A model generated the notes under the pieces. It had not been told where the DNA came from and made no database searches. It saw only the letters and a program-made list of their open reading frames with translations. Made by a program: the position numbers and the translations under genes. A stretch of 64,000 nt of DNA, from the NCBI RefSeq assembly GCF_019880365.1, contig NZ_CP082271.1, positions 496,001-560,000 of the forward strand. Reading direction: 5' to 3'. The stretch's first letter is position 1, and every line of letters begins with the position of its first letter. Below are positions 17,950-25,979 of the stretch, piece by piece. Source of the stretch: Pseudomonas sp. DNDY-54 (GTDB lineage: Bacteria > Pseudomonadota > Gammaproteobacteria > Pseudomonadales > Pseudomonadaceae).

Positions 17950-19203
17950 TCACAGCAGTTCCGTTGAAGCGCACAGCTCAGCCAGCACCTTCAAGCGCCG
18001 CCGGGGTTCGGCGACGTAGGGGTTGTTGGTGTCCCAGGCATAGCCCGCCAGTATCGAGCTGATCATGCGGCGTATCTCGGGTTGAGCGCGCTCGTAATAG
18101 ATCACGTCCTGGAAACTGCCGTCATACCAGCCTTCGACGTAAGTGCGGAAGGTGTCAACGCCACGTTTGAGCGGTGCGGCGAACTCGGTTTCCCAATCTA
18201 CCGTTTCGCCCGTCAGCTGACGGTGTAGCACTGCCGCCGCCATGCTTGCTGAGCGCATCGCGATGGTGACACCCGAGGAAAACACCGGGTCGAGGAATTC
18301 TGCTGCGTTACCCAATAAAGCGAAGCCCGGGCCATGCAGTGTTTTGACGTTTGCCGAGTATCCGCCAATCAACCGGGCCGGTGTGTCCCACTCGGCATGC
18401 CTTAGGATGCGTTTGAGATTGGGCGCCTCCAGCACGAACTCGCTCAGGCAGGCGTCCAGGTCCAGCGGGCGTTGTTCGTAGCGTTCGGCGCTGGCGACCA
18501 CACCCAGGGAACAGCGGCCATTGCTGAAAGGGATGGTCCAATACCAGACATCGCGCAGTTCGGGATGCGTGGTGACGAGAATCTTGTTGCGGTCGAAATG
18601 CGGGTCGTCGATTTTGTCGTTGATGTGCGTGAACACGGCGCGGCGTAGCGGAAAGCTCGACGGTGCTTCCAGCTCGAGCAAGCGCGGCAATACCCGGCCG
18701 TAGCCGCTGGCATCGAGCACGAACTCCGTCTCGACCACATAGGCGCTCCCGTCCTGCCGGCGCACCTGCAGACTGGGGCGCGGGCCGTTGAAATCGGCAG
18801 CGGTTATTTCTTCCTCGTAGCGAATCTCCACGCCCTGCGATTCGGCCTGATCGGCCAGCAATTTGTCGAAATCAGCGCGTTGGACCTGATAGGTGCTGCC
18901 ATGCCCGTCGGTGAACTTGTCGCGAAAGTCGAATTCGGTGTAGCGCTCACCCCAGCCGAAGGCGGCGCCATGTTTGGTCTGAAACCCGGCAGCCTGCACC
19001 GCTTCGAGCATGCCTGCTTCGTCTAGGAAGTCGAGGCAGTGTGACAGGAGACTTTCACCGATCGAGAAGCGCGGAAAGCGCTGTCGCTCGATGATCAGCA
19101 CATCGTGCCCCTTGCGCTTGAGCAGGGCTGCCGCGATGGCGCCAGAGGGGCCAGCGCCAATAACCACGACGGTGCGACGTTCTGATTGCGGGGAAGCCTT
19201 CAT
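17950..19203 (-). CDS. FAD-dependent oxidoreductase with flavin-halogenase signatures
   Basis: A 417-residue flavoprotein with FAD motif GAGPSG (16-21), IERQRFPRFSIGESLL typical of the halogenase/geranylgeranyl-reductase superfamily, Lys77 in GFQTKHGAAFGWGE, and the WxWxIP signature as WYWTIP (220-225). In flavin-dependent halogenases Lys carries HOX chemistry and WxWxIP blocks monooxygenation. The C-terminal region has DASGYGRVLPR and LLGNAAEFLDPVFSSG (second FAD contact). In brominated aryl polyenes (xanthomonadins) a halogenase is part of the pathway, so halogenation of the aryl head is possible; a polyene desaturase or reductase is the alternative. It lies 130 bases after the exporter gene, the largest gap inside the operon. 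Confidence 0.8.
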   Translation of the reverse strand: MKASPQSERRTVVVIGAGPSGAIAAALLKRKGHDVLIIERQRFPRFSIGESLLSHCLDFLDEAGMLEAVQAAGFQTKHGAAFGWGERYTEFDFRDKFTDGHGSTYQVQRADFDKLLADQAESQGVEIRYEEEITAADFNGPRPSLQVRRQDGSAYVVETEFVLDASGYGRVLPRLLELEAPSSFPLRRAVFTHINDKIDDPHFDRNKILVTTHPELRDVWYWTIPFSNGRCSLGVVASAERYEQRPLDLDACLSEFVLEAPNLKRILRHAEWDTPARLIGGYSANVKTLHGPGFALLGNAAEFLDPVFSSGVTIAMRSASMAAAVLHRQLTGETVDWETEFAAPLKRGVDTFRTYVEGWYDGSFQDVIYYERAQPEIRRMISSILAGYAWDTNNPYVAEPRRRLKVLAELCASTELL

Positions 19204-19333
19204 CTGTATGACTCGATAGGAGTGGGTGCTGACGGAGGTTCCGGCAGCCGGGAAGGTATAACGGCCACCAACAGCGTGGCGGGCGCCTTAGGAAAGGCTA
19301 CCGGTTGCGGAAGTCGCGCCTCGCATGATCCGC

Positions 19334-21673
19334 TCAGCATTTCTCGTCGCCATCCGGTTCAGCGGCCCACGGGGCCAACAGGAACGCGAACACCAGGCCG
19401 AGTCCCACCGCCAGCCCGAAATTACTCACCGCTGGCGTGCTGGACAGGGCCAGCAGACCGAACGACAGCCAGGTGGTGGCGGCTGCCAGCAGGGTGCCCG
19501 CTAAACTCACCGCGGCGCCACCGATTCGTTCGCGCATAAGAATGGCGTAGTCGACACCAATGGCTGTCACCAGCAGCAGCCCGAACAGGCCAAACAGGGT
19601 CAACGGCTGACCCAGCCAGCCGAGGCAGGCAAGGCTGCCGAGCGCCGCCAGCAGCGGAACGGCCAGGCAGCGTAAGGCGCCACGCCAGCCAAACGGAAGA
19701 CACAACAGCGCAAAGATCAGCACCGCGGCGGACACCTTGAGCAGCGCGGCTTGACGCTGGGTCTCGGCGAACAGCCGGTTCAGTTCGGCCGGTCGGTCGA
19801 TAAGGCTGACCCCGCCAATACCCTCGCCCAGACTGTGAAGCGCTGCGCTGTCTCTCAAGCCCTGAAGACTGACCAAGCCGGCAACCGAGCCGTCCGGCTG
19901 CGCGCCCAACCATAGCGGGCGCCAGGGTTCGGCGAGCGGTCCGGCCAACACCTCGTCAAGACCGGCGACGGGCTTGGCCAGCAGGTCGGCCAGTTCCTGT
20001 TCGAGCATGCCGGGCGTCACGCCAAGATCCAGCAGCGGCTGACTCACCTCCAGCAAACGAGGCAGCGCGAGATGCAGGCTTTCCTGGGCGACGGCCGGGG
20101 CGGCCAGCTGGCTCAGCGCGAGATAGCCGTGCAGCTGTTGTGCGGCAACCAGGTCATCGAGGCGAGTGCCAAGGTTTTCCTGACGTGCCAGCAGTTCATC
20201 CGGGGTCTCTGCGCGTACCAGAAAGTACTGGCTGGTCGGCTCGAAACCAGTGATCTGGCCAATGCGTTCGGCGTGTTGTTGAAGCATCGGCGCCCGGCTG
20301 ACCCACTGGCGGAGATCGTCCTTGAACGAGACTTGACTGATACCTGCGATGCAAAACAGCGCGAACGCGACCAGTAACCAGCGTGCCGGGACCCGCCTGA
20401 GCAAGGCCTGACGCAGATCCAGGCCGCGCCGCGCCCAGCTTAGCGGTGCGGTCCACGGTTGCAGAGGCGCGTTCAACAGCGCTGGCAGCAAGCATGTAGC
20501 GCACGCGAAGGCGCCAAACAGGCCCGCGGCAGAGAAAACCGCCACCTGGCTGAGCGCTGGAAATGGAGTGAACGCCATGGCCAGGTAGCCAATCACGTTG
20601 GTCGCCAGCGCCAAGGCCAGCCCCGGGAGCGTCAGGCGTAAGGCTCGGTAAGCGTGCCATGGTTGCAGGCCCCAGCTCTTCGAGAGGTAGTGCAACGGAA
20701 AATCAATGCTGACGCCAACCAGGCTGGCGCCAAGTACCAGCGTCAGGACATGGATCTCGCCGAACAACGCGATGCACGCCGCGGCGCCGCTGAGGGCGCC
20801 GACCACCACCGGTAACGCCACCAGCAACACACGTGGCGTACGAAACAGCAGATGTAGCAGGGCGAGGGTGGCAATGAGCGATACGCTGCCAATCAGGCCC
20901 GCTTCTTCCCGCGCCTGGCGTTGCCCATACGCGGCATGCAACACGCCGCCGGCCGCGAGCAGCTCACCCTGCTCGGACTCGACCCGGCGACGGGCTGCTC
21001 GGATTTCATCGTCCACCAGGAGCGGAAGCTGATCATCGAAGGCGTCGCCATCGATCCGTGCATGAATGACCACCCAGCGCTGTCCATCATGCTCTGCGAT
21101 CAATAGGCCATCGAGGCGTGGGCGAATATGGCCCGGCTGCGGCAGTTGGCGCTGCGCCAGATCGGCGAAACCGAACCAATCCTGCTCGACTGGCACGAGG
21201 CTTGCGCTTTCGAAGGGACTGTACAGACGCTGCAGGCGTTGTTGAATGAAGTCTTCCGGTGCGGCAATCAGGGCTTCGCGACTGGCCGGGCTCAGCAACA
21301 CCAGACGCTGATCAAGCAGTTGTTGGCGTACTGCCGGCAGGTCGGCTTGCACCGAACGGCGAACCTGGGCGAAGAGGCCGCTGGCCCGGAGGTTATCAGT
21401 GATTTCATCTGCCAGCCCGACGGCGATGTCCTCATCAGGATGATGGATCAGCACCATCACGTCTCGGTTCAGCGGTTCCTGCACCCGCTGTTCGGCCAGT
21501 TGCTCCAGCTCGTCTGGCGTATCGCTGGGCAAAAGCTGCAGCAAGTTCGCGGTCACCGGCGATCCGTCGCGCCATTGCCATGCTGTCAGTCCCACCAACC
21601 CGAGCAGCGCCAGGAAAAAAAGGACGGACAGCCAGGCCGGAAACCTGAGCGCTTGATCAGTCGGCGAGGTCAT
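19334..21673 (-). CDS. MMPL/RND-family exporter of the aryl polyene cluster
   Basis: A 779-residue inner-membrane protein with the two-fold RND/MMPL layout: one N-terminal helix (LSVLFFLALLGLVGLTAW), a large periplasmic domain, five helices including GVSIDFPLHYLSKSW, a second periplasmic domain and a final five-helix set including VTAIGVDYAILMRERIGG. The two G-x-D-Y/F motifs are the family signature for the proton path. Such exporters are regular members of aryl polyene clusters, where they are thought to move the lipid-linked polyene out of the inner membrane. Start overlaps the LolA-like gene by 17 bases. Confidence 0.88.
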   Translation of the reverse strand: MTSPTDQALRFPAWLSVLFFLALLGLVGLTAWQWRDGSPVTANLLQLLPSDTPDELEQLAEQRVQEPLNRDVMVLIHHPDEDIAVGLADEITDNLRASGLFAQVRRSVQADLPAVRQQLLDQRLVLLSPASREALIAAPEDFIQQRLQRLYSPFESASLVPVEQDWFGFADLAQRQLPQPGHIRPRLDGLLIAEHDGQRWVVIHARIDGDAFDDQLPLLVDDEIRAARRRVESEQGELLAAGGVLHAAYGQRQAREEAGLIGSVSLIATLALLHLLFRTPRVLLVALPVVVGALSGAAACIALFGEIHVLTLVLGASLVGVSIDFPLHYLSKSWGLQPWHAYRALRLTLPGLALALATNVIGYLAMAFTPFPALSQVAVFSAAGLFGAFACATCLLPALLNAPLQPWTAPLSWARRGLDLRQALLRRVPARWLLVAFALFCIAGISQVSFKDDLRQWVSRAPMLQQHAERIGQITGFEPTSQYFLVRAETPDELLARQENLGTRLDDLVAAQQLHGYLALSQLAAPAVAQESLHLALPRLLEVSQPLLDLGVTPGMLEQELADLLAKPVAGLDEVLAGPLAEPWRPLWLGAQPDGSVAGLVSLQGLRDSAALHSLGEGIGGVSLIDRPAELNRLFAETQRQAALLKVSAAVLIFALLCLPFGWRGALRCLAVPLLAALGSLACLGWLGQPLTLFGLFGLLLVTAIGVDYAILMRERIGGAAVSLAGTLLAAATTWLSFGLLALSSTPAVSNFGLAVGLGLVFAFLLAPWAAEPDGDEKC

Positions 21674-22274
21674 GGAGTTCGTTGGGGTCCAATTGATCGT
21701 CGATCTCGATGTCGTTCAGCACCAGCACTGTGCTGTCGCCCTGGGTCTCGAGCAGCTCGATGCGCTCGGCTGTGGCGCTGCCCTGGATCAGAATGGCGGT
21801 GAATATCTGTCCGAGCAGTTTCGAGCGTGGGGTCAGTGCCAACGCCCACGCCTGCGCAGTGCCGTTGAGCTCCAGCTCGAAATCACGCTGTAGTGCCACG
21901 GTGTCACCGTGCAGAACAGCGAGAAACAATTCGTTGTGACGTGCGGCAGGACCCTGCTGATTGGTCTGCTGCCAGCCGTTGGGATCGCGCTGCGCAATGC
22001 CCGAGTCGCTGATGCGGTAGTCGCGCTGCACCGGCTGCTGCAAGGACCAGAGCAGGCCGCGGTTACGTGCCAGCACGAAGCTGCCGGTGCTGGTCAGTGG
22101 TTGCGGCAGCGCCCGCAAGTATTTTTCCTGAACGAAACTGCCGCGAACGACCTCGGGCGCGCTCAGTTGGCGGCTGAGCTGCGCGAGATCAAAGGCGTCG
22201 GCGTTCGCCATCAAGGGCAGCAGGCCGAATGCACACAGGGCTAGTCGCGCCAGCACGTCGCGCACGCGTATCAC
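21657..22274 (-). CDS. LolA-like outer-membrane lipoprotein carrier protein
   Basis: A 205-residue periplasmic protein. Signal peptide about 1-26 (ARLALCAFGLLPLMANA) is followed by a LolA-type fold region with VRGSFVQEKYLRALPQPLTSTGSFV and GLLWSLQQPVQRDYRIS. LolA chaperones lipoproteins across the periplasm; versions in aryl polyene operons probably carry the lipid-linked pigment. The start is GTG 22274, overlapping the thioesterase stop as GTGA. The core lolA gene is elsewhere in such genomes, so this is a dedicated paralogue. Confidence 0.8.
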   Translation of the reverse strand: MIRVRDVLARLALCAFGLLPLMANADAFDLAQLSRQLSAPEVVRGSFVQEKYLRALPQPLTSTGSFVLARNRGLLWSLQQPVQRDYRISDSGIAQRDPNGWQQTNQQGPAARHNELFLAVLHGDTVALQRDFELELNGTAQAWALALTPRSKLLGQIFTAILIQGSATAERIELLETQGDSTVLVLNDIEIDDQLDPNELHDLAD

Positions 22275-22696
22275 GAGAGGGCCCGCTCTACGGCGTCGAT
22301 AAAGATGTTCGGCGACGCCAGCAGCATCTCGCGGCTGGCGATCTCTACCGCGACCTGCACGGTACTCCCGCGCGTCATCCGCTCCCCAGTCTCAGCGTCC
22401 GTGATCAGGTAATTGATTTTCAAGCGGTTCTCCCATTCCACCAGATCGGCACGTACGATGATGCGCTGGTTGAAACGGGCGCCACGCACGTAACGCAGCT
22501 GCACGTCGATGATGGGCCAGGCGTAGCCCGCCTCGCGCATCTGCGTGTAGTTGTGCCCGATTCGCTCCAGCAGGGCGCAGCGAGCCATCTCGAAGTACTT
22601 GATGTAGTGGCCGTGCCAGACCACGTCCATGGAGTCGACGTCGAAAAACGGTACCAGCACGTCAATCTCTGCCTGCAGCACGCCTTCCTTACGCAT
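22271..22696 (-). CDS. apeK: 4-hydroxybenzoyl-CoA thioesterase-family protein (ApeK-like)
   Basis: A 141-residue single hot-dog thioesterase with the signature VPFFDVDSMDVVWHGHYIKYFE. The first aspartate of the DVD pair is the expected catalytic residue. It should release the polyene acyl chain from ACP, or edit stalled chains. ATG 22696 is chosen; it overlaps the ammonia-lyase stop by eight bases, and the longer frame upstream has no ribosome site. In the aryl polyene gene order this is the ApeK position. Confidence 0.82.
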   Translation of the reverse strand: MRKEGVLQAEIDVLVPFFDVDSMDVVWHGHYIKYFEMARCALLERIGHNYTQMREAGYAWPIIDVQLRYVRGARFNQRIIVRADLVEWENRLKINYLITDAETGERMTRGSTVQVAVEIASREMLLASPNIFIDAVERALS

Positions 22697-24227
22697 AGAG
22701 CCTCCAGTGCTGTGCGCGGATGCGGCCCAAGCACAGGCGCAGCTCGCCTTCCAGCGCACGGTCTTCGATCACGGGTGGAAAATCCTCTCCCAGCGCAGCG
22801 TGCATATATGCCAAAGGGGCCGGGAGCGCCCTTGAACCAACATGCCGCTGACGCAACCAGACGCCCTGGTTGGCGGCGATCAGCGTGGCGGCGGCAACCT
22901 GCTCGGTCAACTCGAGGCTGCGCAACGCATCGCGTGCGGCGATGGTACCCATGCTCACCTTGTCCTGGTTGTGGCATTCGGTAGAGCGGGAGAAAACGCT
23001 GGCTGGCATGCTGTTCTTCAAGGCTTCAGCGGTCCAGGCGCTGGCGCCGATCTGCACCGCCTTGAAGCCGTGGTTGATCATCGCCGTGGCTTCAGGGGCG
23101 CCGGACAGATTGCTCGGCAAGCCGTGGTTGTAGCGGGTATCCACCAATAGCGCGAGCTGGCGGTCGAGCAGGTCGGCGACATTGGCGACGAGGTTTTTCA
23201 AGCTGTCCATGGCGAACGCGATATGGCCGCCGTAGAAGTGCCCGCCGTGCAGCACGCGCTCGTTGTCGGCGTCGATGATCGGGTTGTCGTTGGCGCTGTT
23301 TAGCTCGGTCTCGATGAATTGCCGCAGCAGGCCCAAGCTGTCGGCGAGAACGCCTAGCACGTGCGGCGCGCAGCGGATGGAATAGCGATCCTGCAGGCGA
23401 TGCAAGGGTGCGGTCGGTGCCTCGATGGCGAGGTCCTGACGAATCCAGGCGGCCACCTGCATCTGGCCTGGGTGGGGCTTGGCAGCAAACAGGCGCTCGT
23501 CGAAATGCTCGGGGTTGCCCTCCAGTGCGACGACGTTGAGGGCTGTGATACGGGTGGCCAGTTTCAGCAGGTAGTCCGCGCGGGCGTAGGCGAGGCAGGC
23601 GAGGCCCGTCATCACGGCAGTCCCGTTCATTAGGGCCAAAGCCTCCTTGGGGCGGAGGATCAAGGGCGTCCAGCCGAGCAGACGATGCACCTCCGCCGCG
23701 CTGCGCCGCTCGCCGCGATACATCACGTCTCGCTCGCCAGCCAGGGCCGCCGCGACATAGGACAGCGGCGTCAGGTCGCCGCTCGCGCCCACCGATCCTT
23801 CTTCCGGGATCAGCGGCAGCACGTCGTGTTCAAGAAACGCCTGCATACGATCGAGCAATTCGATCCGCACGCCCGACATACCATGGGTCAGGGAGCGCAA
23901 GCGCGCCGCCAGCACCGCGCGCGTGGCTTCGGCGTCGAGCAGCTTGCCCAGACCGCAGCCATGAAAGGTGAACAGGTGCTGTGGCAGCGCCTCGACCTGG
24001 TGCAGCGGCACCGCCACCACACAGGAATCGCCGTAGCCGGTGGTCACACCGTAGATCACCCCTTCGCGATCAAGCAGCGTGTCGAGAAACTGGGCGCCAC
24101 GGGCGATCCGCTCGCGGAACGCCGTCTCGGCCTGCAAGCGTGCCGGCGCCCGGCCTTGCACCACTGCCAGCAGGTCCTCAATGGTCAGATGGTTCTCGCC
24201 AAAGATCACGGGCTCAACGTTGGTCAT
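22689..24227 (-). CDS. HAL/PAL/TAL-type aromatic amino acid ammonia-lyase
   Basis: A 512-residue lyase that releases ammonia from an aromatic amino acid to give a cinnamate-type acid, a fitting starter for the aryl polyene. The MIO cofactor triad ASG is at 148-150 (GSVGASGDLTPLSY) and the catalytic Tyr is at 60 (YGVTTGYG). NSANDNPI and the GGHFYGGH segment are also present. The residues that set substrate choice appear to be Phe88-His89 (TFHGCGLG). Known pairs are His-Leu in tyrosine lyase, Phe-Leu in phenylalanine lyase and Ser-His in histidine lyase, so the true substrate is open. No hut genes are nearby, which speaks against histidine. ATG 24227 overlaps the acyltransferase stop by 14 bases. 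Confidence 0.9.
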   Translation of the reverse strand: MTNVEPVIFGENHLTIEDLLAVVQGRAPARLQAETAFRERIARGAQFLDTLLDREGVIYGVTTGYGDSCVVAVPLHQVEALPQHLFTFHGCGLGKLLDAEATRAVLAARLRSLTHGMSGVRIELLDRMQAFLEHDVLPLIPEEGSVGASGDLTPLSYVAAALAGERDVMYRGERRSAAEVHRLLGWTPLILRPKEALALMNGTAVMTGLACLAYARADYLLKLATRITALNVVALEGNPEHFDERLFAAKPHPGQMQVAAWIRQDLAIEAPTAPLHRLQDRYSIRCAPHVLGVLADSLGLLRQFIETELNSANDNPIIDADNERVLHGGHFYGGHIAFAMDSLKNLVANVADLLDRQLALLVDTRYNHGLPSNLSGAPEATAMINHGFKAVQIGASAWTAEALKNSMPASVFSRSTECHNQDKVSMGTIAARDALRSLELTEQVAAATLIAANQGVWLRQRHVGSRALPAPLAYMHAALGEDFPPVIEDRALEGELRLCLGRIRAQHWRLYA

Positions 24228-25155
24228 GGATGTTCCAAAAGGGGTAAAAGTTGAACCACTGTAAGGGCGCTTCCAGGCAACGGGCCGCCAGGCGGTCCGC
24301 GTAGCGCTGCACCCACTGTTGCACCACAGCATCCCGTTCCCCACGGCGCCATTCGATAGATTTGGCGAAGGGCTCGAGATGGACATGGAATCGCGTGTCG
24401 TGTTTCAGGCAGAACAGCAGATTGGCTGGGCATTTGAGTAGTCCAGCCAGCAACCATGGCCCCTGGGGGAAATCCGCCGGTTGACCTAAGAAATCAACCG
24501 TTGCGATGCGCGCACCGCGCAGAGGCACGCGATCACCTGCGATCGCCAGCCATTCCCCTGCATCCAGCCGTCGCGCCAGCTCCATCATAAGTGCCGGATC
24601 GAGTTCGCTGACCTGAATCAGCCGCAGGTTGTCTGCGCCCGACTGATTCAAGAGCCGGTTGAACCGTTCGGCGTGCCGGGTATGCACCAACACATTCATC
24701 TTCACCTTGCGGCCCATTTCGGCCAGTGCCCGGCAGATTTCCAGGTTGCCCAAATGCGAGCCGACCAGCAGCTGACCTCGCGCGCCTTCAAACTCGGCAT
24801 GCAGGTTGGCCGGATCATGCAAGGCCAGACGGGCCAGGTCGAGACGGCCACCCCAGGCGTCGAGTTTGTCCAGCAGGGCGTCGGCGAAGGCCATGAACTG
24901 TCGATAGACCGAGCGCCAGCTGGGCATCAGGTCGCCTTGGCCACTCCAGTCGGCCAGTCGCCGCTGGTAGATCCAGGCGCTCTGCCGGGCACTGCGGCCG
25001 CACAGATAGAAATACAGCACGATGACGTACAGCAGCGGCGCCATGGTGCGACGGCCGAGCAGGCGCACGGCAGACGCGGTAAACCGCATTAACGCAAAGC
25101 TGCCGCGTTCCCGGTGTGCTGCCCAATGCGAGTTGGGCGTGGTTTTTTCGATCAC
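24214..25155 (-). CDS. LpxL/HtrB-type acyltransferase of the aryl polyene cluster
   Basis: A 313-residue protein of the lysophospholipid/lipid A acyltransferase family with one hydrophobic N-terminal segment (MAPLLYVIVLYFYLCG) and the catalytic HX4E motif in GSHLGNLE. AIAGDRVPLRG matches the second family block. It probably transfers the polyene acyl chain or a fatty acid to a lipid acceptor at the inner membrane. GTG 25155 overlaps the glycosyltransferase stop as GTGA, which defines the start. In some clusters this domain and the glycosyltransferase are one protein; here they are separate genes. Confidence 0.8.
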   Translation of the reverse strand: MIEKTTPNSHWAAHRERGSFALMRFTASAVRLLGRRTMAPLLYVIVLYFYLCGRSARQSAWIYQRRLADWSGQGDLMPSWRSVYRQFMAFADALLDKLDAWGGRLDLARLALHDPANLHAEFEGARGQLLVGSHLGNLEICRALAEMGRKVKMNVLVHTRHAERFNRLLNQSGADNLRLIQVSELDPALMMELARRLDAGEWLAIAGDRVPLRGARIATVDFLGQPADFPQGPWLLAGLLKCPANLLFCLKHDTRFHVHLEPFAKSIEWRRGERDAVVQQWVQRYADRLAARCLEAPLQWFNFYPFWNIHDQR

Positions 25156-25979
25156 CTTTGCCACCGGCGCCAGAGCAGCGCAGGGGCTCGCAGCAGCATG
25201 CCGCCAAATAAGCGGGCGTGCATCGAGGAGATCAGCACGTTGTCGCGCCACAGGCGGAAGTGCGATACACCGTCAGTGGGGTAATGCACGCGCGTGGGCA
25301 GCCAGACCATCGGCTGCTCTCGCCAGTACAGGCGCACCAGGATTTCCGTGTCGAAGTCCATTCGTTGCCCCAGCGCAGTCGAATCGAGCAAGGCCAGGGT
25401 TGGTTGCAAGGGATAGACGCGAAAACCGCACATGGAGTCGCGAACAGACAGCGACAGCGTATTGATCCAAACCCAGACGTGGGTCAGATAGCGTCCGTAA
25501 AGCCGGCTTTTCGGCACGCTTGAATCGTATTCGGGATAACCGCAGATCAGCGCCTCCGGTGCCTGGCAGGCGCGGTCGAGAAACAGTGCCACGCTGCCGA
25601 GATCATGCTGGCCGTCGGCATCGACCTGTAACGCATGGCTGAAACCCAGGCGGGACGCTTCGCGCAATCCTGAGGCGACCGCCGCGCCTTTGCCGAGGTT
25701 TTGCTGATGCCGGAGCAGATGCACCTGGGGGTGCTCGGCAAGCTGGTCGATGACCTGCGCCGCGGCGAGGCTGGACCCATCGTCCACCAGTACGCAGTGC
25801 AGGTCGTCGGCGAGCAAAGCGCCGATGACTGCCGGCAGGCTGCCCTCGTGGTTGTAGACCGGTACGACTGCACAGGGCTTGAACCAGTCGTCATCGATGG
25901 CCAGTGACAGCTGCGGATGGCTTTCGGGCTGTGTCGATGACGCGCCGGTAATCGGTGCGATGGGGGCGAGTGTGGTCAC
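25152..25979 (-). CDS. Family 2 glycosyltransferase of the aryl polyene cluster
   Basis: A 275-residue GT-A fold transferase. It shows the N-terminal CAVVPVYNHEGSLPAVI, the nucleotide-binding VLVDDGSS, NLGKGAAVASGL, and the metal-binding DADGQHD. No long C-terminal membrane region is visible. It should add a sugar from a nucleotide or polyprenyl donor to the lipid scaffold of the pigment. GTG 25979 overlaps the ligase stop as GTGA and follows GGGAGAA, so it is chosen over the longer upstream frame. Confidence 0.85.
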   Translation of the reverse strand: MTTLAPIAPITGASSTQPESHPQLSLAIDDDWFKPCAVVPVYNHEGSLPAVIGALLADDLHCVLVDDGSSLAAAQVIDQLAEHPQVHLLRHQQNLGKGAAVASGLREASRLGFSHALQVDADGQHDLGSVALFLDRACQAPEALICGYPEYDSSVPKSRLYGRYLTHVWVWINTLSLSVRDSMCGFRVYPLQPTLALLDSTALGQRMDFDTEILVRLYWREQPMVWLPTRVHYPTDGVSHFRLWRDNVLISSMHARLFGGMLLRAPALLWRRWQR

